This document shows positions 37,270 through 48,024 of a DNA stretch of 64,000 nt, piece by piece. Under the pieces are notes generated by a model. That model searched no databases, was not told where the DNA came from, and saw only the letters and a program-made list of their open reading frames with translations. Made by a program: the position numbers and the translations under genes. Numbering within the stretch: position 1 is the stretch's first letter; each line of letters opens with the position of its first letter. The stretch comes from Streptomyces diastatochromogenes (lineage in GTDB: Bacteria; Actinomycetota; Actinomycetes; Streptomycetales; Streptomycetaceae), in contig JAPTYK010000001.1 of the NCBI GenBank assembly GCA_026913215.1, positions 4,960,001 through 5,024,000 of the forward strand, given 5' to 3'.

Positions 37270-38898
37270 ATGCGCGGAGCCACGCACGCCAAGTGGGCCG
37301 CACTGGCCACCGTCGTCGCCCTCGCGGCGACGGCCTGTGGCGGCGGCGACAGCGGTGGTGGCGGCGGCGGGGCCGACGGCATCGTGAGTTCCTCGTGGGG
37401 CGACCCGCAGAACCCGCTGGAGCCCGCCAACACCAACGAGGTCCAGGGCGGCAAGGTCCTCTCGATGATCTTCCGGGGGCTCAAGGAGTACGACCCGAAG
37501 ACCGGCGCGGCCAAGGACATGCTCGCCGAGAAGATCGAGACCACCGACTCGACGAACTTCACCGTCACGGTCAAGGACGGCTGGACCTTCTCCAACGGAG
37601 AGAAGGTCACCGCGAAGTCCTTCGTCGACGCCTGGAACTACGCGGCGAACCTGAAGAACAACCAGAAGAACGCCTACTTCTTCGGCTACATCGAGGGCTA
37701 CGACAAGGTCCACCCCGACAAGGGCGAGCCCACCGCCGAGACCATGTCCGGCCTCAAGGTCACGGGTGACCGCACCTTCACGATCAAGCTCACCCAGAAG
37801 TTCTCGACCTTCCCCGACACCCTCGGCTACGCGGCCTTCGCCCCGCTGCCCAAGGCCTTCTACGACGACCACGCGGCCTGGCTCTCGAAGCCCGTCGGCA
37901 ACGGCCCGTACACCGTCGAGTCGTACTCCAAGGGCTCCCAGATGCAGCTGAAGCGCTGGGACGGCTACCCCGGCACCGACAAGGCGCAGAACGGCGGAGT
38001 GACCCTCAAGGTCTACACCGACAACAACACCGCCTACACCGACCTGACGGCCGGCAACCTCGACCTCGTCGACGACGTGCCCGCCTCGCAGCTCAAGAAC
38101 GTCTCCGCCGACCTCGGCGACCGGTACATCAACACCCCCGCCGGCATCATCCAGACGCTGTCGTTCCCGTTCTACGACGCCAACTGGAACAAGCCCGGTC
38201 AGGAGAAGCTCCGCCAGGGCCTGTCCATGGCCATCGACCGCAAGCAGATCACCGAGACGATCTTCCAGAAGACCCGCACCCCCGCCGTCGACTGGACCTC
38301 CCCGGTGCTCGGCGCGGACGGCGGCTACAAGGACGTCTGCGGCCAGTTCTGCAAGTACGACGCCGCCCAGGCGAAGAAGCTGGTCGCCGAGGGCGGCGGC
38401 ATCCCCGGCGGCACGATGAAGATCTCGTACAACGCCGACACCGGCTCCCACAAGGAGTGGGTGGACGCCGTCTGCAACTCCATCAACCGGGCCCTCGGCA
38501 ACAACAAGGCCTGCGTCGGCAACCCGATCGGCACCTTCGCCGACTACCGCAACCAGGTCACCCAGTCCAAGATGCAGGGCCCGTTCCGGGCCGGCTGGCA
38601 GATGGACTACCCGCTCATCCAGAACTTCCTCCAGCCGCTGTACTACACCGGCGCCTCGTCCAACGACGGCAAGTACACCAGCCCCGAGTTCGACAAGCTG
38701 GTCAACCAGGCCAACGCCGAGACCGACATCAAGAAGGCCGTCGGCCTCTTCCAGCAGGCCGAGGGCGTCCTGCGCGACGACATGGGCGCCATCCCGCTCT
38801 GGTACCAGAACGGCAGCGCGGGCTACTCGGACCGGGTCGAGAACGTGTCCCTGAACCCCTTCAGCGTGCCGGTCTACAACCAGATCAAGGTGAAGTGA
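37270..38898 (+). CDS. Oligopeptide ABC transporter binding lipoprotein (second operon)
   Basis: MRGATHAKWAALATVVALAA with lipobox ATAC and a Gly-rich linker form the export signal. Family 5 motifs: FTVTVKDGWTFSNGEKVTAK, GNGPYTVESYSKGSQMQLKR, LSMAIDRKQITETIF, MGAIPLWYQNGSAGYSDRV. It is clearly paralogous to the first binding protein but diverged, so a different peptide range is likely. The frame is intact at 542 aa. It is preceded by two perfect inverted repeats and followed by its own permease and ATPase genes. Confidence 0.92.
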   Translation: MRGATHAKWAALATVVALAATACGGGDSGGGGGGADGIVSSSWGDPQNPLEPANTNEVQGGKVLSMIFRGLKEYDPKTGAAKDMLAEKIETTDSTNFTVTVKDGWTFSNGEKVTAKSFVDAWNYAANLKNNQKNAYFFGYIEGYDKVHPDKGEPTAETMSGLKVTGDRTFTIKLTQKFSTFPDTLGYAAFAPLPKAFYDDHAAWLSKPVGNGPYTVESYSKGSQMQLKRWDGYPGTDKAQNGGVTLKVYTDNNTAYTDLTAGNLDLVDDVPASQLKNVSADLGDRYINTPAGIIQTLSFPFYDANWNKPGQEKLRQGLSMAIDRKQITETIFQKTRTPAVDWTSPVLGADGGYKDVCGQFCKYDAAQAKKLVAEGGGIPGGTMKISYNADTGSHKEWVDAVCNSINRALGNNKACVGNPIGTFADYRNQVTQSKMQGPFRAGWQMDYPLIQNFLQPLYYTGASSNDGKYTSPEFDKLVNQANAETDIKKAVGLFQQAEGVLRDDMGAIPLWYQNGSAGYSDRVENVSLNPFSVPVYNQIKVK

Positions 38899-38989
38899 CG
38901 CCGTAGCAGTCCGGCGGCGTACGGCCCGGGCCGCGGACCCCCGCGCCGGGCCGTACGCCGTCCCGCAACCCACCCACCCTGGAGGCCTC

Positions 38990-39913
38990 CGTGGGTCGAT
39001 ACGTGATCCGGCGGCTGCTGCAGATGATCCCGGTCTTCTTCGGCGCCACGCTGCTGATCTTCCTGATGGTGAACGTGATGGGCGATCCCATCGCCGGACT
39101 GTGCGGGGACCGGGCCTGCGACCCGGCCACCGCGCCCGGCTGAAGCAGGAGTTCGGCCTCGACAAGCCGGTGTGGCAGCAATACCTGACCTACATGGGCA
39201 ACGTCTTCACCGGAGACTTCGGCACCGCCTTCAACGGGCAGCCCGTCACCGAGCTGATGGCCAACGCCTTCCCGGTCACCATCCGGCTCACCGTCGTCGC
39301 GATCCTCTTCGAGATCGTCATCGGCATCAGCCTCGGCGTCGTCACCGGTCTCAAGCGCGGCCGGCCCGTCGACACCACAGTCCTCCTGCTGACCCTGGTC
39401 GTCCTCTCCGTCCCGACCTTCGTCACCGGTCTCCTCATCCAGCTCCTCCTCGGCGTCAAATGGGGCTGGATCAAACCGGCCGTCTCGCCCGAGGCCACCT
39501 TCGACGAGCTCATCGTCCCCGGCCTGGTCCTGGCCTCCGTCTCGCTCGCGTACGTCACCCGGCTCACCCGGACCTCGATCGCCGAGAACAAGCGCGCCGA
39601 CTACGTCCGCACCGCCGTCGCCAAGGGCCTGCCCCGCCGCCGGGTCATCAGCCGCCACCTGCTGCGCAACAGCCTGATCCCCGTGGTGACGTTCATCGGC
39701 GCCGACGTCGGCGCGCTCATGGGCGGCGCCATCGCCACCGAGCGGATCTTCAACATCCACGGCGTCGGCTACCAGCTCTACCAGGGCATCGTGCGCCAGA
39801 GCACCCAGACCGTCGTCGGCTTCGTGACCGTCCTCGTCCTGGTCTTCCTGCTGGCCAACCTGATCGTCGACCTCCTGTACGCCGTCCTTGACCCGAGGAT
39901 CCGCTATGCCTGA
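38990..39913 (+). CDS. Peptide ABC transporter permease, DppB type (second operon)
   Basis: VGRYVIRRLLQMIPVFFGAT matches the first-operon permease. The EAA region reads IAENKRADYVRTAVAKGLPR, then HLLRNSLIPVVTFIGADVG. GTG 38990 has GGAGG at 38980-38984. The frame breaks at about 39135: DPATA...RLKQEFGLDKPVWQQ is restored by one extra G or C; as written, a stop interrupts it. It ends in the family sequence LYAVLDPRIRYA and overlaps the next permease by 8 bases. Confidence 0.9.
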   Translation, partial: RGSIRDPAAAADDPGLLRRHAADLPDGERDGRSHRRTVRGPGLRPGHRARLKQEFGLDKPVWQQYLTYMGNVFTGDFGTAFNGQPVTELMANAFPVTIRLTVVAILFEIVIGISLGVVTGLKRGRPVDTTVLLLTLVVLSVPTFVTGLLIQLLLGVKWGWIKPAVSPEATFDELIVPGLVLASVSLAYVTRLTRTSIAENKRADYVRTAVAKGLPRRRVISRHLLRNSLIPVVTFIGADVGALMGGAIATERIFNIHGVGYQLYQGIVRQSTQTVVGFVTVLVLVFLLANLIVDLLYAVLDPRIRYA

Positions 39914-40894
39914 GCCGCTCGATCCGTTCCACGACGAAGGCGCCGCCATCGCCGCCACCGGCGCCGGCGGAGCGACCGACCTCGCCATGGAGGAGGGCGA
40001 GACGCTGGAGAAGGTCCCCGGCGGGCCCGAGGGCACCGGCCCCGACAAGAAGCCCCGCTCGCTGTGGTCCGACGCCTGGCACGACCTGCGCCGCAACCCG
40101 GTCTTCATCGTCTCCGGCCTGGTCATCCTCTTCCTGGTGGTCATCGCCATCTGGCCGTCCCTGATCGCCTCCGGCGACCCCTCGACTGCGACCTGTCCAA
40201 GGCCCAGGAGGGCTCCCAGCCCGGCCACCCCTTCGGCTTCAACGGCCAGGGCTGCGACGTCTACACCCGTACGGTCTACGGGGCGCGGGCCTCCATCCAG
40301 GTCGGCGTCTTCGCCACCCTCGGCGTGGCGCTCCTCGGCTCCGTCCTCGGCGGCCTCGCCGGCTTCTTCGGCGGCGCCTGGGACGGCTTCCTCTCCCGGA
40401 TCACCGACATCTTCTTCGCGATCCCCGTCGTCCTCGGCGGCCTCGTCCTGCTGTCCGTGGTCACCAGCGCCACCGTCTGGCCGGTCATCGGCTTCATGGT
40501 GCTGCTCGGCTGGCCGCAGATCGCCCGCATCGCCCGCGGCTCCGTCATCACCGCCAAACAGAACGACTACGTGCAGGCCGCCCGCGCGCTCGGCGCCTCC
40601 AACTCCCGGATGCTGCTCCGGCACATCACGCCGAACGCCGTCGCCCCGGTCATCGTCGTCGCCACCATCGCCCTCGGCACGTACATCGCGCTCGAAGCGA
40701 CCCTGTCGTACCTCGGCGTCGGCCTGAAGCCCCCGACCGTCTCCTGGGGCATCGACATCTCCTCCGCCTCGCAGTACATCCGCAACGCCCCGCACATGCT
40801 GCTCTGGCCGGCCGGCGCGCTCGCCATCACCGTGCTCGCGTTCATCATGCTCGGCGACGCGGTGCGCGACGCCCTCGACCCGAAGCTGAGGTAG
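39906..40894 (+). CDS. Peptide ABC transporter permease, DppC type (second operon)
   Basis: An N-terminal hydrophilic segment of about 55 residues precedes DLRRNPVFIVSGLVILFLVV, then GQGCDVYTRTVYGARASIQV, the EAA motif QNDYVQAARALGASNSRMLL and the ending GDAVRDALDPKLR. It lines up with the DppC of the first operon apart from a longer periplasmic-side loop (CDLSKAQEGSQPGHPFGFN) with two Cys. The frame breaks at about 40185. Six bases separate it from the ATPase gene. Confidence 0.9.
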
Positions 40895-40900
40895 CCGCCC

Positions 40901-41876
40901 ATGCTGCTCGAAGTGCGCGACCTGCACGTGGAGTTCCACACCCGGGACGGGGTGGCCAAGGCGGTCAACGGGGTCAACTACTCCGTGGACGCGGGGGAGA
41001 CCCTCGCCGTCCTCGGCGAGTCCGGCTCCGGCAAGTCCGTCACCGCCCAGGCCGTCATGGGCATCCTCGACATCCCGCCGGGGAGGATCAGCGGCGGCGA
41101 GATCCTCTTCCAGGGGCAGGACCTGCTCACGCTCAAGGAGGACGAGCGCAGGAAGATCCGCGGCGCCAAGATGGCGATGATCTTCCAGGACGCGCTGTCC
41201 TCCCTGAACCCCGTCCTCAGCGTCGGCGAACAGCTCGGCGAGATGTTCGTCGTCCACCGCGGCATGTCGAAGAAGGACTCCCGCGCCAAGGCCGTCGAAC
41301 TCATGGACCGGGTCCGCATCCCCGCCGCCAAGGAACGCGTCGGCCAGTACCCCCACCAGTTCTCCGGCGGCATGCGCCAGCGCATCATGATCGCGATGGC
41401 GCTCGCCCTCGAACCCGAACTGATCATCGCGGACGAGCCGACCACCGCCCTCGACGTCACCGTCCAGGCCCAGGTCATGGACCTCCTCGCCGAGCTCCAG
41501 CGCGAGCTCAACATGGGCCTCATCCTCATCACCCACGACCTCGGCGTCGTCGCCGACGTCGCCGACAAGATCGCCGTCATGTACGCGGGGAAGATCGTCG
41601 AACAGGCGCCCGTGCACGAGATCTACAAGGCGCCCGCCCACCCCTACACCCGGGGCCTGCTCGACTCCATCCCGCGTCTGGACCAGAAGGGACAGGCGCT
41701 CTACGCGATCAAGGGCCTGCCGCCCAACCTCCTCGCCATCCCGCCCGGCTGCTCCTTCAACCCGCGCTGCCCCCTGGCCCAGGACCTCTGCCGGACCGAC
41801 GAACCCCCGCTGTACGACGTGACCGAGTCCCCGGTGCCGCGCACCAGCGCCTGCCACTTCTGGAAGGAGTGCCTCC

Positions 41877-41884
<8 letters not shown>
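40901..41884 (+). CDS. Peptide ABC transporter ATPase, DppD type (second operon)
   Basis: Walker A GESGSGKS, signature FSGGMRQRIMIAMALALEP and Walker B LIIADEPTTALD are intact, with the C-terminal GCSFNPRCPLAQDLC cluster. It is very similar to the DppD of the first operon, including VEFHTRDGVAKAVNGVNYSV near the start, which points to duplication of a whole operon. The frame is intact at 327 aa and overlaps the DppF gene by 8 bases. Confidence 0.94.
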
Positions 41885-42938
<1,054 letters not shown>

Positions 42939-42963
42939 CTCGCAGGCAACCCGGCGGAATTGG

Positions 42964-42985
42964 ATCCGATATACGGATATCGGAT
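42964..42985 (+). promoter_or_regulatory. AT-rich inverted repeat downstream of the second transport operon
   Basis: ATCCGATA (42964-42971), 6-base spacer, TATCGGAT (42978-42985), perfect. It is followed by ATTGGAT. This patch is strikingly AT-rich for the window and may be an operator for the membrane-protein gene starting near 43116. Confidence 0.35.
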
Positions 42986-43017
42986 ATTGGATGTCGTACG
43001 GCCGTGCGGGTGCCGTG

Positions 43018-43053
43018 AGCCGGCCGGGGCGCGCCATGTCGCCCCGGCCGGCT
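43018..43053 (+). terminator. Hairpin terminator after the second peptide-transport operon
   Basis: AGCCGGCCGGGGCG (43018-43031), 8-base loop, CGCCCCGGCCGGCT (43040-43053): a perfect 14-bp GC stem. No T-run follows, as is common in Streptomyces. Confidence 0.6.
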
Positions 43054-43115
43054 GCCACGTCCCGTTCATGCGGAACCGCTTGTTTCGCCGCGTCGCGACC
43101 GTGAGTATCGGGGCC

Positions 43116-44041
43116 GTGACTGTGACACGACCGGCACGTCTCACCGGCGCCGCGCTCTGCGCCGCGCTCGCCCTCGGCGCCGCCGTGTGGATCCTCCAGG
43201 ACCTCGCCGCGCTCCGCTCGCCCGCCGACCTCGCCTGGTACTGGGCCGGGGACCACCACTTCCTGACCCGGGGCGGTCCACCACCTCCTGGTCGACCCCG
43301 TCCTCCTCGTCGCGTACGCCGCCGGAGCCGTCGCCGCGCTCCGCTCGCGGCACGCGGCCTCCGCGCTCGCCGCCGTCGGCACGGTCACCCTCGCGCTGCG
43401 CCTGCCCGGCCTCTGGGCGCCCGGGACCGGCGCCCTCGTCACCGCCCTCCTCGGCCTCGTCCTCGGCGCCGGCCTCGTCCTCACCGCCGCCGTGGGCCGC
43501 CGCCCGGCGGACGCCCCGTACGAGCAGGAGCCCACCCGCCCGCGCACCGGCCCCGCCGTCACCGCCGGGCTGCTCCTCGGGCCGCCGCGCTCGTCGTGAC
43601 CCTGTGGGAGCTGTACTGGGCCGGGGAACTGCCCTGGACCTCACCGTCGACCGGTTCACCCGGGGCCGCTCCCTCGCCAAACCGCTCCTCGCGCCCCCGC
43701 CCGGCTGGCTCTCGGTGACGGTCCTCGGGCTGTACGGCACGGCCGCCGTCTCCTGCTTCGCGCGGGCCCGCCACAGCCGGGCCTTCGGGCTCCTCGCCGC
43801 CCTGCTCCTGACGGCGGGCGGCCTCGGCGGGTCGCCCGCGCCGTCCGGTACGAGACCCTCACCCACCTGGGCGAGCTCGCCGTCACGGACGCGGCGGACG
43901 CCCTCACCTCCGTCTTCGAACTCCTCGCGGGCCTCGCGCTGCTCGTGCTCCTCGCCGGGCGCGGCGCCCCGCCGCCGCGCCCGGACCGTTGCCCCGACCC
44001 GGGCCCCGGCCCCGCCCTACCCGACGCCGCCCGGCTGGTGA
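43116..44041 (+). CDS. Polytopic membrane protein of unknown function
   Basis: After frame repair the protein has about seven hydrophobic helices, including LTGAALCAALALGAAVWILQ, HHLLVDPVLLVAYAAGAVAA, GALVTALLGLVLGAGLVLTA and WLSVTVLGLYGTAAVSCFAR, and ends in a Pro-rich tail. I do not recognise a family. The start is one of the nearby GTG codons (43116 or 43122). At least four shifts (about 43275, 43580, 43640, 43835) are needed. Its stop at 44041 is one base from the stop of the convergent peptidase gene. Confidence 0.5.
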
Positions 44042-44042
44042 C

Positions 44043-46202
44043 TCACCGGCCCAGGCCGAGCGCCCGCTTCAGGAAGTCCACCTGGAGCAGGAGCAGGTTC
44101 TCCGCCACCCGCTCCTGCGGCGTCATGTGCGTCACCCCGGACAGCGGCAGCACCTCGTGCGGCCGGCCCGCCGCGAGGAGCGCCGAGGAGAGCCGCAGCG
44201 CGTGCCCCACCACCACGTTGTCGTCGGCGAGGCCGTGCACGACCATCATCGGCCGGGCCGGCTCCTCCGGCGCGGACAGGCCGTCGTCGGTCAGCAGCGA
44301 CTGCGCCGCGTAGACCCCGGGGTCGTCCTGCGGGGTGCCGAGGTACCGCTCCGTGTAGTGCGTGTCGTACAGCCGCCAGTCCGTCACCGGCGCCCCGACC
44401 ACGGCCGCGTGGAAGACGTCGGGCCGCTGGAGCACCGCCCGGGCCGCCAGGTAGCCGCCGTACGACCAGCCGCGGATCGCCACCCGGTCCAGGTCGAGCG
44501 GGAAGCTCCCGGCCAGCGCCCGCAGCGCCTCCACCTGGTCGTCGAGCGTCGGCGTGAGGTCCCGCAGGACCGACTTCTCCCAGGCGGGGAGCGGCCCGGC
44601 ATGCCCGGCCGTCCGCCACGACCACCGCGAAGCCCTGGTCGGCGAACCACTGCGAGGTCAGGTGGGGGTTGTGCGCGGCGAGCACCCGCTGCCCGTGCGG
44701 ACCGCCGTACGGATCCATCAGGACCGGCAGCGGCCCGTCCCCTCCGCGTACCCCGTGGGCAGCAGCACCGCGCACGGGATCCGCCGCGCCCCGCCTCCGT
44801 CAGGCGCACGCGCGCGGAGATCACCGGCCGCTGGGCGTACGAGGCCACCACCGCGACCTGTTCGCCGTCCCGCAGCACCCGCGCCACGCTCCCCGGCTCC
44901 TCCGGCCGCGCCGACACCAGGACGGTCACCGCCCCGAGCGCACCGCGCCGTGCACGCCCACGCCCTCCGACAGCCGCGTCAGCCGCTCCGGGCCCCGCCC
45001 GGTCACCCGGTACACATGGATCTCGCCGGTCTCCGGCTCCGCGGCCGCCTCGCCCGCCGAGGCCGACACCAGGACGTCGTCCGCCCCGACGTCGAGGACC
45101 GCCCGGACGTGCAGCTCCGCGTCCGTCCACGCCTCCTCCCCGACGGCGAGGGTCCGCGCCCCGCTCTCGTCGGTGACCCGGACGAGCCCGCCGCCCGGCC
45201 CCAGGCAGGCACCCCGCGGTGCAGCTCCAGCCACGCCGGGTCCGCCTCCGCCCGTACGGTCGCGGTCTTCCCCGACTCCGGGTCCACCGCCAGGACCAGC
45301 TGCTCCCGCTGCTCCCGCGTCTGCACGAGCAGCAGCGGCGCCCCGGCCGCCGACCAGTGCACCCGCGCCAGGTACGGGTACCGCTCGCGGTCCCAGACCA
45401 CCTCCGTGCGGGAGCCGTCGAGGCCGTAGCAGTAGAGCCGCACCTCCGCGTTGGCCGTGCCCGCCGCCGGATACCCCACCCGCTGCGGCTCCCGCTCCGG
45501 GTGCGCCGGGTCCGCGATCCACCAGCGCGTCACCGCCCGGTCGTCCGCCCGCGCCACGAGGAGCCGGTCCGAGGCGGGCGACCACCAGTGGCCGCGCTCC
45601 CGGCCCATCTCCTCCGAGGCGATGAATTCGGCCAATCCGTAGGAGACGTGCTCGTCCTCTGGGACGGCCAGCGCGCGGTCGTCCGCGCCGTCCGCGCCGA
45701 CCACCCGCAGGGCGCCCTCCGCCACGTACGCCACGAACCGCCCGTCCGGCGAGGGACGGGGTCGATCACCGGCCCCGGAACCGGAAGCTCCCGCGCCGTC
45801 CCCGCCCGCAGCTCCGCCGCGAACAGCCGCCCGGACAGCGCGAACGCCGCCACCTCCACGGCCGCGTCCACCGCGTACGCCACGATCCCGGCCGAGCCCT
45901 CCCGGCTCCGCTCCCGGCGGGCCCGCTCCTGCGGGGACAACCTCCTCCGCGCCCGCGAGCAGCACCGCGGGGTCGGCGGCCGTCCGCTCCCCGGGCTCGC
46001 CGTCCCGCGGCAGGTCGAGCACCCAGAGCCGGTGGGAACGGTCCGTCCCCGAAGCGGATCTGACGAACACCACGCGCTCCCCGTCCGGGGAGACCGAGAA
46101 ACCGCGCGGGACCCCCAGGGTGAACCGCTGGGTCCGGGCGTGCTGGCGGGGGAAGGAGAGTCCGGCCGAGGGTGTGGCCGGCTGCTGCGAAGGCAAGGTC
46201 AT
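44043..46202 (-). CDS. Prolyl-oligopeptidase family (S9, DPP-IV-like) serine peptidase
   Basis: The N-terminal half is a beta-propeller (FSVSPDGERVVFVRS, LWVLDLPRDG, WWSPASDRLLVARADDRAV). The C-terminal alpha/beta hydrolase holds the nucleophile elbow GWSYGGYLAARAVLQ (Ser), the Asp in GLADDNVV and the His in SGVTHMTPQERV. DPYGGPHGQRVLAAHNPHLT is the oxyanion region. It should cleave short peptides, probably in the cytoplasm since no signal peptide is seen. About eight shifts break it between 45960 and 44600, yet all catalytic motifs are intact. ATG 46202 is the start. Peptide importers lie just upstream in the window, so use of imported peptides is plausible. Confidence 0.8.
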
Positions 46203-46379
46203 GCGGCTGAAACTAGCGCTGTGCGCCCCCCTCGTGCCTCCGTCCGCCGATCGATGCGGCCGCACGGATAGTTATGATCCGTAGCGCTAGGTGGGTATGC
46301 ATCGGACTGGCATGCCCTCTGGCACATGCTGATCGACCGAACCGCTCGAATATCCGACCGAAGGTGGAGGTGAACCGCC
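46203..46379. promoter_or_regulatory. Divergent promoter region between the peptidase and the small membrane protein
   Basis: 177 bases with some AT-rich patches (GATAGTTATGATCC at about 46266-46279; CTCGAATATCCGACC at about 46346). TATGAT could be a -10 box, but I see no matching -35. GGTGGAGG at about 46363-46370 is the ribosome binding site of the 64-residue protein. Confidence 0.3.
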
Positions 46380-46574
46380 GTGGCACTCTCGATCTCCGTG
46401 GTGGTGCTGCTGGCGATCGTCGTCTTCCTGCTGATCCGGAAATCCGGGCTGAAGGCTGGACATGCGGCGATCTGCGCGCTCCTGGGCTTCTACCTGGCGA
46501 GCTCGTCCATCGCCCCGTCCATCAGCACCCTCACCACGAACGTGGCGGGCATGATCGGCGGCCTCAAGTTCTGA
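46380..46574 (+). CDS. Small conserved-looking membrane protein (64 aa)
   Basis: Starts at GTG 46380 with GGAGG upstream. A strong N-terminal helix (ISVVVLLAIVVFLLIRKSG) and a second hydrophobic stretch (HAAICALLGFYLASSSIAPS) are followed by TTNVAGMIGGLKF. No function is recognised. It sits 27 bases upstream of mshB on the same strand and may be co-transcribed. The frame is intact and the coding bias fits. Confidence 0.65.
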   Translation: MALSISVVVLLAIVVFLLIRKSGLKAGHAAICALLGFYLASSSIAPSISTLTTNVAGMIGGLKF

Positions 46575-46601
46575 GCGGCCCGACCTCGTAGGGTGGGGGG
46601 C

Positions 46602-47489
46602 ATGTCCGATCTCCCCGCCCGCCGTCTGCTGCTCGTGCACGCGCACCCGGACGACGAGTCGATCAACAACGGCGCCACCATGGCCAGGTACGCGGCCGAG
46701 GGCGCCCTCGTCACCCTGGTCACCTGCACGCTCGGCGAGGAGGGCGAGGTCATCCCGCCCGACCTCGCCCACCTGGCCCCCGACCGGGAGGACCGGCTCG
46801 GCCCGCACCGCGTCGGCGAACTCGCCGCCGCGATGGCCGAGCTGGGCGTCACCGACCACCGCTTCCTCGGCGGCCCCGGACGCTTCCGCGACTCCGGAAT
46901 GATGGGCGCCGAGCAGAACGAGCGCCCCGGCGCCTTCTGGAACACCGACGTCGACACCGCCGCGCCCCACCTGGTCGAGGTGATCCGCGAGACCCGCCCG
47001 CAGGTCCTGATCACCTACGACCCCGACGGCGGCTACGGCCACCCCGACCACATCCAGGCCCACCGGGTCGCCACCCGCGCCGCCGAACTCGCCGCGGACC
47101 CCTCGTACCGCCCCGACCTCGGCCCGGCCCACACGATCGCCAAGATCTACTGGAACCGCGTCCCGCGCCCCGTCGCCGAGGCCGGATTCGCCCGGCTCCG
47201 CGCCGAGGGCTCCGCCTTCCCCGCCGTCGCCGAGATCGACGACGTGCCCGGCGTCGTCGACGAGGACCGGATCACCACCGAGATCGCCGCCGATCCCGCG
47301 TACGCGGCCCGAAAGACCGCCGCGATGGCCGCGCACGCCACCCAAGTCGCCGTCGACGGTCCCTTCTTCGCCCTCTCCAACGACCTCGGCCAGCCGATCT
47401 TCACCACCGAGTACTACGAACTCGTCCGGGCACCTCCGGCGCCCCGGACGGCGAGCGCAGACGGACCTCTTCGCGGGGTGACGGCATGA
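46602..47489 (+). CDS. mshB: GlcNAc-Ins deacetylase of mycothiol biosynthesis
   Basis: The zinc-binding start LLLVHAHPDDESINNGATM (residues about 9-27) and YGHPDHIQAHRVATRAA are the LmbE-family metal sites. Length near 296 aa and RDSGMMGAEQNERPGAFWNTD match MshB, which removes the acetyl group from GlcNAc-inositol on the way to mycothiol, the actinobacterial thiol. ATG 46602 is preferred over GTG 46593. The last 25 residues are scrambled by three one-base losses that together restore the frame; the repaired end reads ELVRGTSGAPDGERETDLF followed by AGVTA. The stop overlaps the next start (ATGA). Confidence 0.9.
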   Translation: MSDLPARRLLLVHAHPDDESINNGATMARYAAEGALVTLVTCTLGEEGEVIPPDLAHLAPDREDRLGPHRVGELAAAMAELGVTDHRFLGGPGRFRDSGMMGAEQNERPGAFWNTDVDTAAPHLVEVIRETRPQVLITYDPDGGYGHPDHIQAHRVATRAAELAADPSYRPDLGPAHTIAKIYWNRVPRPVAEAGFARLRAEGSAFPAVAEIDDVPGVVDEDRITTEIAADPAYAARKTAAMAAHATQVAVDGPFFALSNDLGQPIFTTEYYELVRAPPAPRTASADGPLRGVTA

Positions 47490-47849
47490 GCGACGCCCCC
47501 GTGCCCCCGGGCGCCCGGTACGCCTGGTACGTCGTCCTGCTCGTCCTCGGCGCCCTCGTCGGCACCGCCGGGTCCCTCGTCCAGGCCGCCTGGTTCCCCG
47601 GCGGCCTGCTCCTCGCCCTCCTCGCCACCGCCGGCCTCTGCTACGGGCGCTCCGCGCCACCGGCACCCAGGTCGGCGTCGCCTCCGCGGGCGGCGGCTGG
47701 CTCGTCTCCGTCGTCCTGCTCAGCCTCGGACGTCCTGAGGGCGACGGGGTGTTCGGCGGGGCGGCGGCGAGCTGCTCTTCCTCTTCGGAGGCATGGCGCT
47801 CACTGTGATGTGCGCCACGCTGCCCAGGCTGCCGCGACCGGCCCCGTGA
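47486..47849 (+). CDS. DUF6113-like small membrane protein
   Basis: About 120 residues, with four hydrophobic segments (YAWYVVLLVLGALVGTAGSL, WFPGGLLLALLATAGLCYG, VASAGGGWLVSVVLLSLGR, LLFLFGGMALTVMCATLP). It starts inside the mshB stop (ATGA overlap) and is therefore coupled to mshB. Shifts at about 47650 and 47760 break the frame; the repaired end is LPRLPRPAP with TGA at 47847-47849. Function is unknown. Confidence 0.65.
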
Positions 47850-48024
47850 ACAGCGCGACTTGAGACCGGGGACGTCCCGACTTCGGCCGGATTGCCCGTC
47901 GTCCGCAGCCCGGGGTCGGGTATGAGCCGTCGGCGTTCAGTATGGTGGTGCGCGCCGCCGAACCGCCCGGGTCAACACGAGCATCAGCAAGAGCGGGCGG
48001 TGGAGCCAACCGGGAGATCCTGCT
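47850..48024. other. Intergenic gap before the peptidoglycan-binding-like gene
   Basis: 175 bases without a gene. GGGAG at about 48012-48016 serves the TTG start at 48025. TTCAGTATGGT near 47936 might hold a -10 box, but nothing firm is visible. Confidence 0.25.

Noticed and set aside
38990..39913. Second-operon DppB as a pseudogene because of the stop near 39141
   Set aside because: One extra base restores a complete, highly conserved permease, and the same defect type occurs throughout the window.
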